A stretch of DNA of 64,000 bases from Armigeres subalbatus (Eukaryota > Arthropoda > Insecta > Diptera > Culicidae): NCBI RefSeq assembly GCF_024139115.2, contig NC_085140.1, positions 292,979,293 to 293,043,292 of the forward strand, given 5' to 3'. Positions 1-11,640 of the stretch are shown piece after piece. Positions within the stretch are counted from its first letter, which is position 1. Every line of letters begins with the position of its first letter. Made by a program: the position numbers and the translations under genes. Under the pieces are notes generated by a model, which saw only the letters and a program-made list of their open reading frames with translations, was not told the DNA's origin and searched no databases.

Positions 1-91
1 GTAACGAATTTCCTGCAGCAGTAATGCTGATGGCTCGCCGCCCTTCACGAATTCTCGACAAAATGACGCGTACCGATGCCGATGCTGGGAC

Positions 92-275
92 CAAGATTTT
101 TTTATGTACAGGTTATCCGACTTGTGAATATCCCCAACTCAGCCATCTTGGATTTTTGTATGGAATTTATGCTCGTTTGTTTACGTTTTGCACTGAAAAT
201 GTATGTTTCCCCCCCGCGCTGGTTATTCCCATCTACTGACGAAGTCATATAACCTGTATACATAAAAAAATCTTG
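92..275. mobile_element. hAT-type MITE, copy 1
   Basis: Inverted termini CAAGATTTTTTTATGTAYAG at both ends enclose 184 bp, and an 8-bp direct repeat GCTGGGAC flanks it (84-91 and 276-283). An 8-bp duplication with CA-starting termini is the hAT pattern. No coding capacity. A closely similar copy lies at 4579-4779, which confirms both boundaries. Confidence 0.85.
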
Positions 276-283
276 GCTGGGAC

Positions 284-1526
284 CGCTCTACACCCTCAGC
301 GATATTTCGAACGAAATGGCTCGCGTGCGTGGGAAAGCAGCTTCCATGTAATTAATTCAACACCTGTAGCCACGCCCCTTTGAAGAGTGTTAAGGTTGCA
401 AATAATATTTGCACTCATACCGATAACAAAGAGGCGGGACTTGCCTAGAAATTTCCACGTTTCGCCGATGACAGCCGAAGCAATAATTTACCGCTGAAAC
501 GCCTTCCATCCATGCCAATAAAAAGTTCATTGCAGCGTCTTCCTCCGAAGCGCACTTATGATTCCACTACCAACGGCATCGTTACGACTGAACAGGATTG
601 TAGATAGATTTCAGATTTCGGAACCACTTCCTCTAGCATAAATGGCGATTTTATAAAGAACCGACTTATCTTCAATAATGTGTATTTATAATCACTCATA
701 GTTACAACACCAAAGTCAAAATCTTGCGGAAAAACTTTCTCCAGGACAGATAAATCGGCAGAGTGAAAAAAAAAATCTTTTGCAACCACCAATACTGACT
801 ATAGAATAGGCTATAGAATTTTCTTCAGTCATCATAATGCGAATAAATTTATTCCATCGTCTCCCTCCGACACGTGCTTGGGGCCCTACTACACGGATAA
901 AAATGAATAAGCTAGTTAGCTTAGTATTCAATCATTACTAATATTTTTTAAATTATATTCTCTCCGAAGATTAAAAATTATTCCTTTTTTTAAGCATTGT
1001 GCTGCTTTTCTAAAATATAATCATAAGATTGATTTTCAAGTTCTCATCATCTTAAACTTGGCGAAAATTGTCTCATCTTTTGCGAAGTGACGCTGCACAT
1101 GTTGTTCAGCGAGAAAAAAAAAAGATAGCTGCTGGATTCCTTCTTTTATAAAGTAAGCAGTTGGCGGACGGCCGATAATGGAGACTAGCCGTTCTTCCTG
1201 GAGGAATAAGTTCTGCCATGTACAGGTAACTTTTACCACAGTCTGTGCACAGACCCTTTCAAAATAATATGACGATTTTATTTCAATTCATCCGGTCCAC
1301 AGATTGATTTGGTCATCCCGATTTTGGTTGAGAAATTATGCGTGCAAAAAACAGAACTCCTGCATAATTCTCAACTCAAGTAACGATCGCTACAACCAGC
1401 GGTGCAGTGACAATAGCAGATTCAGTTGCTTCCCCTACTGTTGTTTTAGCTGCTACCATGTCACCAGCAGCAGCACGGCGGATAGTGTCCAGGAGTGAAT
1501 CTTTCTAATGTCCCCTTGGAGGAGCT
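284..1526. other. unassigned intergenic stretch
   Basis: I recognise no gene. Short open frames on both strands lack known motifs. The part around 1400-1500 is GC-richer than its surroundings and reads as an alanine-rich peptide on the minus strand, but it has no supporting context. Confidence 0.4.
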
Positions 1527-1535
1527 AAGATTATG

Positions 1536-1538
<3 letters not shown>

Positions 1539-1577
<39 letters not shown>

Positions 1578-2941
1578 TAATTTTATTTGCTAATTATCTA
1601 ATACATGCATTCATCTCTTAGACTAGGTGTTCCGTGTTTTCTTAACACTATCATCCTTATTTGCTATGTTACTTTTTAGTTATTATTAATACATTTCAAT
1701 TGCCTCTGGCAGTTAGAATTTTTCCTCTGGTTGAATTGAACCATGTAGGAATTACAATGTTTTCAACTTAAACTAATCTTAACCTATTTTATACTAAGGG
1801 TACAAGGAGTTAATCGTTGCAATAGAAGATTGCAACGATTTTTATCTAAAATTGAAATTATTTTGTTGGACATTTGTTGCAATGTCTCAATATTAGAAAT
1901 TCTATGAAGTTCATTGGTACTATACCACGGAGGCAACTTCAGAATCATTTTCAAAATTTTATTTTGAATTCTCTGGAGTGCCTTCTTTCTGGTATTGCAG
2001 CAACTAGTCCATATTGGCACAGCATACAACATGGCAGGTCTAAAAATTTGTTTGTAAATCAAAAGTTTGTTCTTAAGACAAAGTTTTGATTTTCTGTTTA
2101 TTAGTGGATATAGGCACTTAATATATTTGTTACATTTGGCTTGAAGGCCTTCAATGTGATTTTTAAAAGTTAATTTTTGATCTAGCAGAAGTCCTAAATA
2201 TTTAGCTTCGCTAGACCAATTAATTGGAACCCCATTCATAGTGACAATATGTCTGCTAGAAGGTTTCAAATAAGAAGCTCTCGGCTTATGTGGGAAAATT
2301 ATAAGCTGAGTTTTGGAAGCATTCGGCAAGTAAGTGCAGAAAATATTCAAACTTTTTTGCAATCTACTACAAATGACACGAAGGCTTCGCCCTTTGGCTG
2401 AAAGGCCCGGGTCATCAGCAAACAAAGATTTTTGACACCCTGGTGGTAAATCAGGTAAGTCAGAAGTAAAAATGTTATACAATATGGGCCCCAGTATGCT
2501 GCCTTGGGGGACACCAGCCCTTACAGGTAATCTATCAGATTTAGTATTCTGGTAGTTTACCTGCAGTGAGCGATCTGATAAATAATTTTGGATCAGTTTA
2601 ATGATGTACAGAGGAAAATTAAAATTCATCAATTTTACAATCAAACCTTCATGCCAAACACTGTCAAATGCTTTCTCTATATCAAGAAGAGCAACTCCAG
2701 TCGAATATCCTTCAGATTTGTTGAGCCGAATTAAGTTCGTAACTCTTAATAACTGATGAGTGGTTGAATGCCCATGGCGAAAACCAAATTGCTCATCAGC
2801 AAAAATAGAATTGTCATTAATATGAACCATCATTCTATTTAAAATAATCTTTTCAAACAGTTTGCTTATTGAAGAAAGCAAACTGATTGGGCGATAACTA
2901 GAAGCCTCAGCTGGATTTTTGTCCGGCTTCAAAATTGGAAC
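1539..2941 (-). mobile_element. 5'-truncated Jockey-clade non-LTR retrotransposon (copy 1)
   Basis: The insertion is bounded by a 12-bp target-site duplication AAGATTATGAAT (1527-1538 and 2942-2953). It starts on the plus strand with a run of about 36 T, the poly(A) tail of a minus-strand element. It keeps the 3' UTR and the C-terminal half of ORF2 and is more than 90 percent similar by eye to the copies at 5303-8522 and 57067-61876. The long uninterrupted tail suggests it is relatively young. Confidence 0.93.
1784..2941 (-). pseudogene. Jockey ORF2 C-terminal fragment (reverse transcriptase)
   Basis: The fragment begins inside the RT domain, at the segment after 'VVPIL', and runs to the natural stop. 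RT motifs are visible in order: SYRPISLLSS, FGFRHGHSTTHQ, ALLDIEKAFDSVWHEG (first catalytic Asp), AGVPQGSILGP, and SLFADDPGLSAKG (catalytic FADD with Thr changed to Pro after it). A short internal deletion removes about six residues after 'CTYL', where the other copies read QKWKIS. The endonuclease and N-terminal RT are absent because of 5' truncation. The first residues of the open frame (MKIIHN) come from flanking target DNA. Not functional alone. Confidence 0.92.
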
Positions 2942-2953
2942 AAGATTATGAAT

Positions 2954-3960
2954 GATTTTCATTAATGACCGCCATCGTCTCTACTATCTCTAAAATGGGC
3001 ATTATGACTACTATACCGCAAAATGATCTGAATGTTTATGCAACGAATACAATAAAAGTTCAATAAGTTAATAAAACAAGTTTCTTATTTCCTCGTATTA
3101 TCTTCCAATTTTGACATTTCAAATTGTTTATTTTGTTTTCTATTCAAAAATCGGTTCGACGATAAACTGCATTTAATCTTCATAAAATTAAAAGTTGAAT
3201 AAGCATTTTCAATGATTAAACTTAAATTAAGCATTCACAGCTTACTATAAGTATAATCATACCAATGAGTGGATAGACCGAATATGGTTTTAGATTAAAA
3301 TTTAATCTATTTAGCTTTTTTATTTTTATCCGTGTACCGACGGCAGGTTTGAGCAGTTGACAAGCGATTATGTTTTGCGCTTTGAATTAAGTGCTTCTTG
3401 AAACCGATTTGATTTTCATACACCAACAGGAAAAAACCAAAATTCGAGTCTCACGGGAAAATTTCATTTTGTGCCGACGATATCCAAATCATGGCAAACG
3501 CCTCACATTGGTGAATAAATTGTCAAGTCACACAAGTCAACAAAAAGTCACAGTTTTGATGTAACTTTTAATGTTTGTTTGCTCAACATTCTGGAGCGAC
3601 GCTAGCATACTGTCCGCAAAACTTGCACTGGAACATTTAGTTGGCCAACAAAATAACTTTTCTCAATGGTTAATATAATATTTAATTGCTTCCATCTTCA
3701 AAAATGTAACGTTTTCCAAAAACATGTTTCACTGGTCAAAACGCCACAGTGTAGGCAGGACAATATGCCCTTACCAACTGGACAAAAGTGCGGCGAGCTT
3801 GCATCAGTTGCTTCCAAATTATATGGAAACTATTGAAATGTAATTCCAACCTGCTTAAATGGACTTATGTTGGTTTTTTATTGTCAAGCACATAAGAATT
3901 TGTAACCTTTTATTATGTGATTGATAAAATACTAATGAAGGGCTATGAAACGTCTTTGGT
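2954..3960. other. unassigned AT-rich stretch
   Basis: No open frame of note, no inverted-repeat element and no recognised repeat seen here. Confidence 0.4.
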
Positions 3961-3962
3961 TA

Positions 3963-4188
3963 AGGTGGGGCGTATTGCCCAGGCACTTTTTGAAATCCAT
4001 TTTTTACGAGTTTTCAAAAAAGTTTTATTACGTGTTATCTGTGATATTTTTATATGACTACTCACGGGCAATGCATTTGCGACTTCCTGGACTACCAAAT
4101 AACACAAAGTTTGCATAAATTGCGTTGAAAAGTAAAAAGTTATAGAGGAGTTGCCTTAGGGGGGGGGGCATATTATACCGTCTCACCC
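3963..4188. mobile_element. MITE-like element with imperfect termini, TA flanks
   Basis: The left end AGGTGGGGCGTATTGCCC is an imperfect inverted match of the right end, whose reverse complement begins GGGTGAGACGGTATAATATG. Both sides are flanked by TA (3961-3962, 4189-4190). A GGGGGGGGG run lies near the right terminus. Termini of this type (GGGTGAGACGGTATAATATG) look like a Tc1/mariner-type MITE. The termini are too diverged for a firm call. Confidence 0.5.
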
Positions 4189-4578
4189 TAATCCACCTGC
4201 CGACAGCCGATGCTCGGACCGGCACTAATACTATGATTCCGCTACCGATGCCAAACAATTATGCTTTGTTCTATAAAGAAAGTTAGTCTAATATAAACTT
4301 TCTCAATCACTGAAGCATTGTTCACAATTAAGTCCACAGCAAGAAGAGTGGTTCAGTGCTAGATAAACATCATATCTCGGGTACTTTTTCAAAAGGACGT
4401 ATGTGATTTTGTAAACAAAGATGCAAACGTCAATTTGTCCGATCTGATAGCACTCGCACGCAAACCATCACCACAGACCGGTAGGGGAAGCCTTCGGCTA
4501 CCTGTTGGTTGTATTGGTTTGCGTGGGAGTGCCAGGGCGTATTTGAATAAGTACCCGAGATTTAACCGAACTCAGAAT

Positions 4579-4779
4579 CAAGATTTTTTTATGTATAGGT
4601 TATCCGACTTGTCAACATCCCCAACTCAGCCATCTTGGATTTTTGTATGGAATTTAAGCTCGTCTGTTTACGTTTTGCACTGAAAATGTATGTTCCCCCC
4701 CCCCCCCCCCCCCCCCCGCGCTGGTTATTCCCATCTACTGACGAAAACATATAACCTGTATACATAAAAAAAAATCTTG
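4579..4779. mobile_element. hAT-type MITE, copy 2
   Basis: Same element as 92-275 in the same orientation, with CAAGATTTTT termini. It is flanked by an 8-bp duplication CTCAGAAT / CTTAGAAT (4571-4578, 4780-4787; 7 of 8 identical). It is longer than copy 1 mainly because an internal C run has expanded to about 22 C (around 4696-4717). Confidence 0.85.
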
Positions 4780-4956
4780 CTTAGAATCACGCTAGAAAAT
4801 TTCACTGAAGGTTGCGCTTTAGAAACATTATTTCAACTTAACCTTCCTTCCAAACATACACTGCAAAACATATCTATATAAGATATATGTGTTGCCGTTA
4901 TAAATTTTTACAATAGCTCCACCCTAATATAATCGATATAGAACCATACATAAATT

Positions 4957-5252
4957 CTTCTTCTTCTTCTTATTGGCATTACATCCCCACACTGGGACAG
5001 AGCCGCCTCGCAGCTTAGTGTTCATTCAGCACTTCCATAGTTATTAACTGCGAGGTTTCTAAGCCAATTTACCATTTTTGCATTCGTATATCATGAGGCT
5101 AACACGATGATACTTTTATGCCCAGGGAAGTCGAGACAATTTCCAATCCGAAAATTGTCTAGACCGGCACCGGGAATCGAACCGAGCCACCCTCAGCATG
5201 GTCTTGCTTTGTAGCCGCGCGTCTTACCACACGGCTAAGGAGGGCCCCATAC
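4957..5252 (-). mobile_element. Feilai-type tRNA-derived SINE, copy 1
   Basis: On the minus strand this starts with a tRNA-like head (GGCCCTCCTTAGCCGTGTGG, A box; GGTTCGATTCC, B box) and ends in an AAG-rich tail, seen as CTTCTTCTT on the plus strand. It agrees with what I recall of Feilai, the Aedes SINE. Flanking direct repeat ACATAAATT (4948-4956, 5253-5261). The pol III boxes are intact apart from the head variants noted. Confidence 0.92.
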
Positions 5253-5374
5253 ACATAAATTAAATGATTGCTAATTCGAGACCACACATAAAGTTTATTT
5301 GGACATTACCATACCAGAGGCTGTTCAGGTTGGTATAAAGTACACACAAAAAATTGTTATTGGACTCCGTTTTA

Positions 5375-8028
5375 ATGGATCCAAATAATTGTGTGAAAGT
5401 TCTAAATTGGAATGCCCGCTCTCTAAAGGGTAAGGAAGATGAATTATTCAACTTCCTAACAGTTCATAATGTGCATATTGCCATTATAACAGAAACTTAT
5501 TTAAAGCCCGGACTCTCCATTAAAAGAGATCCAAATTATTTTATCTACAGAAATGATCGTCTTGACAGCGCCTGTGGTGGGGTCGCCATTGTCATTAATA
5601 GACGTATCAAACATAAATTATTTTCTTCGTTTGAAACCTTGGGAGTTTCTGTTGAAACAAATTTTGGTCAATTTTCCTTCATTGCAGCCTATTTGCCTTT
5701 TCAATGCAATGGACAGCAATATAATTTGTTGAAAGCTGATCTTCAAATTCTGACTCGCAACAAATCAAAATTCTTCGTAATTGGTGACTTCAATGCCAAA
5801 CACCGTTCATGGAATAATGCTCAAAGCAATTCCAACGGCAACATTTTATTTGAAGATTGTTCTGCGGGATATTATACTATTCAATATCCCAATGGCCCAA
5901 CTTGTGTTTCATCCACTCGAAATCCTTCGACAATTGATTTGGTTTTAACGGATTCAAGTCAACTGTGTGGCCAATTGGTAACTCATGCTGACTTTGACTC
6001 TGATCACCTTCCTGTGACGTTTGAAATCTCACAAGAAGCCATTTATAATCCAATCAGCTCTACTTTCAATTATCATAGGGCTGATTGGGATTTATATAAA
6101 ACGTATATCGATAGGAATTTTGATGTTGATATTCCTCTCGATTCCAAAAGTGATATTGATAATGCTCTCGTATCTTTGACAAATTTAATTGTCGAAGCCA
6201 GAGGCATTGCAATTCCGAAATGTGAAATTAAATTCAACTTTATTATTATTGACGACGATCTTCAGCTACTGATCCGTCTTAAAAATGTGAAGCGAAGGCA
6301 ATACCAAAGAACTCGCGATCCCGCGTTGAAAGTTATTTGGCGAGATTTGCAAAATGAAATTAAAAAACGTTTCGCTATTCTGAGAAATACCAACTTTGAG
6401 AATAATGTCTCGAAGTTGGATCCCAGTTCGAAACCCTTTTGGAAATTAACAAAAATTCTTAAAAAACCTCAAAATCCAATTCCAGCGCTTAAAGAGGGCA
6501 ATAAAATTTTATTAACAAATGGCGAAAAGGCTCAAAAACTTGCTCAGCAGTTCGAGGGTGCCCATAATTTTAGTCTAGGTCTCACTAGTCCAATTGAGGA
6601 TCAGGTTACACGAAGCTTCGAAGACATTCTCAACCAAGATAATGTTTTTGACCCTTCGTTGGGAACTAATTTGGATGAAGTGAGATCTATTACTAGAAAA
6701 TTTAAAAATATGAAAGCCCCGGGTGATGATGGTATTTTCTACATACTTATCAAAAAACTTCCTGAGAGCTCTTTATCCTTTTTGGTTAATTTATTTAACA
6801 AATGTTTTCAATTGGCATACTTCCCAGATAAATGGAAAAACGCCAAGGTTGTTCCAATTTTGAAGCCGGACAAAAATCCAGCTGAGGCTTCTAGTTATCG
6901 CCCAACCAGTTTGCTTTCTTCAATAAGCAAACTGTTTGAAAAGATTATTTTAAATAGAATGATAGTTCATATTAATGACAATTCTATTTTTGCTGATGAG
7001 CAATTTGGTTTTCGCCATGGGCATTCAACCACTCATCAGTTATTAAGAGTTACGAACTTAATTCGGCTCAACAAATCTGAAGGATATTCGACTGGAGTTG
7101 CTCTTCTTGATATAGAGAAAGCATTTGACAGTGTTTGGCATGAAGGTTTGATTGTAAAATTGATGAATTTTAATTTTCCTCTGAACATTATTAAACTGAT
7201 CCAAAATTATTTATCAGATCGCTCACTGCAGGTAAACTATCAGAATTCTAAATCTGATAGATTACCTGTAAGGGCTAGTGTCCCCAAGGCAGCATACTGG
7301 GGCCCATTTTGTATAACATTTTTACTTCTGGCTTACCTGATTTACCACCAGGGTGTCAAAAATCTTTGTTTGCAGATGACACAGGTCTCTCAGCCAAAGG
7401 GCGTAGCCTTCGTGTCATTTGTAGTAGATTGCAAAAAAGTTTGGATATTTTCTCCACTTACTTGCAAAAATGGAAAATTTCCCCGAATGCTTCCAAAACT
7501 CAGCTTATAATTTTCCCACATAAGCCGAGAGCTTCTTATTTGAATCCTTCTAGCAGACATATTGTCACTATGAATGGGGTTCCAATTAATTGGTCTAGCG
7601 AAGCTAAATATTTAGGACTTCTGCTAGATCAAAAATTAACTTTTAAAAATCACATTGAAGGCCTTCAAGCCAAATGTAACAAATATATTAAATGTCTATA
7701 TCCACTTATAAACAGAAAATCAAAACTTTGTCTTAAGAACAAACTTTTGATTTACAAACAAATTTTTAGACCTGCCATGTTGTATGCTGTGCCAATATGG
7801 ACTAGTTGCTGCAATACCAGAAAGAAGGCACTTCAGAGGATTCAAAATAAAATTCTGAAAATGATTCTGAAGTTGCCTCCGTGGTATAGTACCAATGAAC
7901 TTCATAGAATTTCTAATATTGAGACATTGCAACAAATGTCCAACAAAATAATTTCCAATTTTAGACAAAAATCGTTGCAATCTTCTATTGCAACGATTAA
8001 CTCCTTGTACCCTAAGTATAAACCTTAG
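5375..8028 (+). pseudogene. Jockey ORF2 (endonuclease-reverse transcriptase), one frameshift
   Basis: Start chosen at the ATG of MDPNNCVKVLNWNARS, which overlaps the ORF1 stop by 14 nt as in the other copy. An APE-type endonuclease comes first: LNWNARS, ITETYLKPG, VIGDFNAKHRSW, TIDLVLTD, SDHLPVTFEIS (residues about 8-225). The RT domain follows (residues about 455-720): SSYRPTSLLSS, FGFRHGHSTTHQ, LLDIEKAFDSVWH, then FADDTGLSAKG. A single C is missing in the GVPQGS motif (about 7282-7287; GTCCCCAAGG where other copies have GTCCCCCAAGG). This shifts the frame, so FADD is read in another frame that stays open from 7309 to the natural stop at 8028. Otherwise the frame is well preserved, so this copy died recently. 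Confidence 0.93.
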
Positions 8029-8136
8029 TATAAAATAGGTTAAGATTAGTTTAAGTTGGAAACATTGTAATTCCTACATGGTTCAATTCAACCAGAGGAA
8101 AAATTCTAACTGCCAGAGGCAATTGAAATGTATTAA

Positions 8137-8386
8137 TCTATATACATAAAAATGAATTTCTGTCTGTCTGTGCCTTATAGACTCGGAAACTACTGAACCG
8201 ATCGACGTGAAAATTTGTATGTATAGGTTTTTGGGGCCGGGGAAGGTTCTTAAGATGGTTCGAGACCCCTCCCGGCTTTGGAAAGGGGGGGTCCCATACA
8301 AATGAAACACTAATTTCTTCATAACTCGAGATCTAATCAGAAAATAAATCAATTTTAGGCGAAACGAAGTTCGTCGGGTCTGCTAG
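8137..8386 (+). mobile_element. non-autonomous Helitron in the Jockey 3' UTR
   Basis: This begins TCTATATACATAAAAATGAA, a start typical of insect Helitrons, and ends GGGTCTGCTAG. A short hairpin (ACGAA/TTCGT) lies about 15 bp before the CTAG end. It sits exactly between A and T of the host (..TATTAA|TAATAACT..) with no target duplication. The empty site is present in both other Jockey copies, which fixes the ends to the base. It encodes no protein. Confidence 0.93.
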
Positions 8387-8522
8387 TAATAACTAAAACT
8401 ATAACATAGCAAAAAAGGATGATAGTGTTAAGAAAACACGGAACACCTAGTCTAAGAGATGAATGCATGTATTAGATAATTAGCAAATAAAATTAGTTAA
8501 TAAAAAAAAAATAAAAAAAAAA

Positions 8523-8980
8523 CCTCACTAACAGCAACTACTGGATTGTGCGACGGCCATCCGATAATTCGGCTCTACTGTTTGGAACACGGATGTAAAT
8601 GATGTGTTGCTGCTGCCACGACAGCCACCATCACCGAGCGAATAATTTTCTTCCGCACCACCACCGCTACGAAAGCCGATGGCGCTGGGACCGCTTCTGG
8701 ACGCCCTGTTCCGCTCGAATTTGGAAATTTCCGTTTTACACCCTGTATCCGAGCCTTCCCCTTAGACGTAGTTTACGTAAAAAAAATCAAGATATATAGT
8801 TGGAACTAGAGGCCAGACATGGGCGAAACACCGAACCGTTGTGCACTGGTGGCAAATTTATCATCATGCACGCCACCGAGTGTATTTTATTAACCACTCT
8901 CCTTCGGTACTTTGAACGAGCACGGCACCAAAAACTGTAGGCACCAGTGTCGGTGGCGGTGGTTAATGTTCGACACCACA
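8523..8980. repeat. GGTGC/CACCG-rich repeat, inverted partner at 13900-14140
   Basis: GTTGGAACTAGAGGCC (8799-8814) followed by a stretch rich in CACCG is matched in inverted orientation by 14020-14137 (GGCCTCTAGTTGGAAC preceded by CGGTG-rich DNA). Shared pieces include ACCACTCTNNTTCGGT. The match is patchy. It may be two members of one dispersed family or the ends of an older 5.3-kb element that the other MITEs entered. Confidence 0.4.
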
Positions 8981-8983
8981 TTA

Positions 8984-9387
8984 TGGAACGTACACACGGT
9001 CAAGCAGTTCGACCAACATTGACTCCACCTCTCGTTTATTCAAACATCCATCAAATTTCACCAACAGCGACACGAACAATCAATTTATTCGACCAACAAT
9101 ATCACACACGAACGACCGAAGCGCCAACTTGAGCACCAACCATCAACAAATATATGGGGGTTTGAGCAACTTCACTACTAATGCTCAAACATGTTCGGCG
9201 AACCTTGACTCCACCCCCGACAACTCAAACCAAAATCAAACCGTTTTAATTTTTTCCAACCGAGCCGCCAACTGTCAAATGGTTGTTCGAACAACTTCAC
9301 ACACGTTCAAACAAAGCAGCAACCGAAGGGTTTTCGTGGGGGCGGAGTCAATGTTCGTCAAACTGCTTGACTGGTGTGTACGTTGCA
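8984..9387. mobile_element. 404-bp MITE, copy A of a tandem pair
   Basis: Long inverted termini (about 44 bp) starting TGSAACGTACACAC and running through GTCAAGCAGTTCGACNAACA. Flanked by TTA at 8981-8983 and 9388-9390. The 3-bp TTA duplication fits PIF/Harbinger-type (TWA) insertion. The open frames in it are repeat-derived: copies A and B show the same frames without any known domain. Confidence 0.85.
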
Positions 9388-9390
9388 TTA

Positions 9391-9794
9391 TGGAACGTAC
9401 ACACGGTCAAGCAGTTCGACCAACATTGACTCCACCTCCCGTTTATTCAAACATTCATCAATTTTTATCAACACCGACACGAACAATCAATTTATTCGAC
9501 CAACAATATCACACACGAACGACCGAAGCACCAACTCAAGCACCAACCATCAAAAAATATATGGGGGTTTGTGCAACTTCACTACAAATGCTCAAACATG
9601 TTCGGCGAACCTTGACTCCACCCCCGACAACTCAAACCAAAATCAAACCGTTTTAATTTTTCCCAACCGAGCCGCCAACTGTCAAATGGTTGTTCGAACA
9701 ACTTCACACACGTTCCAACAAAGCAGCAACCGAAGCGTTTTCTTGGGGGTGGAGTCAATGTTCGTCGAACTGCTTGACTGGTGTGTACGTAGCA
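9391..9794. mobile_element. 404-bp MITE, copy B of a tandem pair
   Basis: Same family and exactly the same length as the copy at 8984-9387, separated from it only by one shared TTA. Right flank TTA at 9795-9797. A third member is at 30670-31071. Confidence 0.85.
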
Positions 9795-9797
9795 TTA

Positions 9798-10313
9798 GGT
9801 GCTTCGAAGTCAGTGTTACGAAGTGGAGCCGGGTTTTCACGAACATTACCCGAGTGTTCCCCTTCACAGGGAGTACGCAGACTGGTTCTCTCCATGACAC
9901 GGCACTGGGTGCATCTAAATTAAATCGTCCGGTACAACTGTACCTACGGCTATGCGTTGGTTTTGATAAATTTTGAGAGACTCTAGCCTGACTCGCCTAT
10001 TGAACATTGAACATATAGTGGAAGCACGCATAGAAGGCAACGATATATGTATGTAGTAAAGCAACCATTTTGATGGTTGGAATTGAAATTTAGTTATTTT
10101 GAGCTGCATGTTGTTCGAAATTCATAATTCTAATTAAACAAAACGTTATGGTTAGTTCAAACAAAGTTTTCTTAACCCAAACTTTGTGTTGTTAGAAAAT
10201 CACATCTCTTGTTTGTTAATCCATTGCAGTAAATTAGACGGTACCATAGAATAGGCATACAATGCAAATCGCTTTTATAGGTAGATGCAGAGGTGTTTCA
10301 GTGAGAAAGATTG
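9798..10313. other. unassigned stretch
   Basis: No gene or inverted-repeat element found. Confidence 0.4.
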
Positions 10314-10315
10314 TA

Positions 10316-10859
10316 GGGTAAAGTGCCCAATAGTGGACCCCCAACCAATAGTGGACCCTCCAGCTATTTTTGCATTCTTACAGCTCAACGTAAATATTTT
10401 GCTATGAAATTCCATCGGGAGAACCTACTTTACAGTCCTATGCTTTGATTACATGCATTGGAAATGCTATGGAAAGCAAAATTGGATGATTTTTTACAAT
10501 TCTTTTGAAAATAAACACAAAAGTGTCCATTATAGGAATATTTTGGGGGGTCCATAATAGGGAAGAAGAACGTCCCGAAACGAAACATGAAAATCAAATG
10601 AAGTGTCGGCTATAGGAAAGCAATTTCCTATTATGGACCCCCAGGGGGTCTACTATAGGGCGAATTCAGTCAGACTTTAAAATGTTAATTTCAACGAATA
10701 ACGTCCTGTATTTGAGTGTTTTATGTACGTATCGTGAAGAGGAGATGCAGAACTTGTTATTAGATATCAAGCAGAATAATTATGTTGAAAATTTCTACTC
10801 CTTATGACAGGAAGAGTTAAATTTCGCTACTAGGGGGTCCACTATTGGGCATTTTATCC
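10316..10859. mobile_element. TA-flanked MITE (GGGTAAAGTGCCCAATAGTG)
   Basis: The left terminus GGGTAAAGTGCCCAATAGTG is inverted at the right end (reverse complement GGATAAAATGCCCAATAGTG). TA flanks at 10314-10315 and 10860-10861. The motif TGGACCCC/GGGGTCCA recurs internally. Non-coding. Confidence 0.8.
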
Positions 10860-10959
10860 TAAATCATTTTTAGGAAATTTTCCTTTTATCATTAAATTTA
10901 TCTTATTTCCGGCAATAATAAATCTCTATCTTGTTTGACGGTTTGCAATTCGCATAATA

Positions 10960-11152
10960 GGGGAACGGTTCGACACTTCATCTCATAGCTCCCATGTTTC
11001 TCCTATCAAAAACGAAGCAATGAAAGCAAATTTGATTTGTTTCTTGTTTTTGTGATTTTTTTTCAACGGTGGACACGCATGTTAGCAAAAAGAAGGGAAG
11101 AGGTGCTGCATTTCTTTGTTTTGCGATAAGATGGAAAACGGAACAGTTCCCC
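10960..11152. mobile_element. TA-flanked MITE (GGGGAACNGTTC), copy 1
   Basis: Termini GGGGAACGGTTC and GGAACAGTTCCCC are inverted, with TA on both sides (10958-10959, 11153-11154). A shorter diverged member is at 12845-13011 and shares an internal TTTTTGTGATTTTTT block. Confidence 0.75.
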
Positions 11153-11192
11153 TACATAACAGTAGCTTAGCACTAAGTTTTTGATAAAATGA

Positions 11193-11640
11193 TTTTTGCC
11201 TTTCTCGTACAACAAAGTTGTACCAAAAGACTATAGGATTACTCCAAAAACGAACTTTTGATAGAAGGCCCGGAGACCCATATTGTTATATGCCGATCAA
11301 CTCAGCTCGACGAACCGATGTAATGTCTGTATGCTTATGTATGTGTGTATGTGTATAAATATTGTAGGCACACTTTTTGGAACTTAGCATTACCCGATTT
11401 ACTCGCAACAAGTTGCATTCGACGGGGAATGCGGACCAATTCTATTAAAAATTTCGAAATTATTGAAACATTATTGTTTTTCTCAAGAATAATGGCAATA
11501 CACAGTAATAAATGCAAAAATATGCAAAATGATAGAAAATTGCGATTCATTCCTCTAAAGTACTTTTTTGCCCTTTCTTATGTGATTTTTTTCAATACAT
11601 TTTACGATGCACGAGAAATCGCTGCTAGGTGAATTAATCT
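11193..11640 (+). mobile_element. 'GCCTTTCTCGT' repeat family, member 1
   Basis: Starts TTTTTGCCTTTCTCGTACAA, runs through GGCCCGGAGACCCATA and ACTCAGCTCGACGAACCGA, then CTCGCAACAAGTTGCATTCG, and ends near GCACGAGAAATCGCTGCTAG. Other members lie at 28987-29750 and (inverted) 43131-43428. A dispersed non-coding mosquito-type repeat. The open frames across it are not conserved between members. Confidence 0.7.

Larger units (their letters stand above)
5303..8522 (+). mobile_element. Jockey-clade non-LTR retrotransposon (copy 2)
   Basis: The element is truncated within the last codons of ORF1: the ORF1 end ..AVQVGIKYTQKIVIGLRFNG precedes ORF2. It carries all of ORF2, the 3' UTR and an A-rich tail (about 8502-8522). 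A 250-bp Helitron (8137-8386) sits in the 3' UTR. The 5' boundary is set where similarity to the copy at 57067-61876 fades, so it is approximate. I did not find a clear target-site duplication. Confidence 0.92.

Noticed and set aside
8947..9976. Threonine/asparagine-rich open frames
   Set aside because: They lie within two MITE copies and reappear at 30695-30913 in the third copy.
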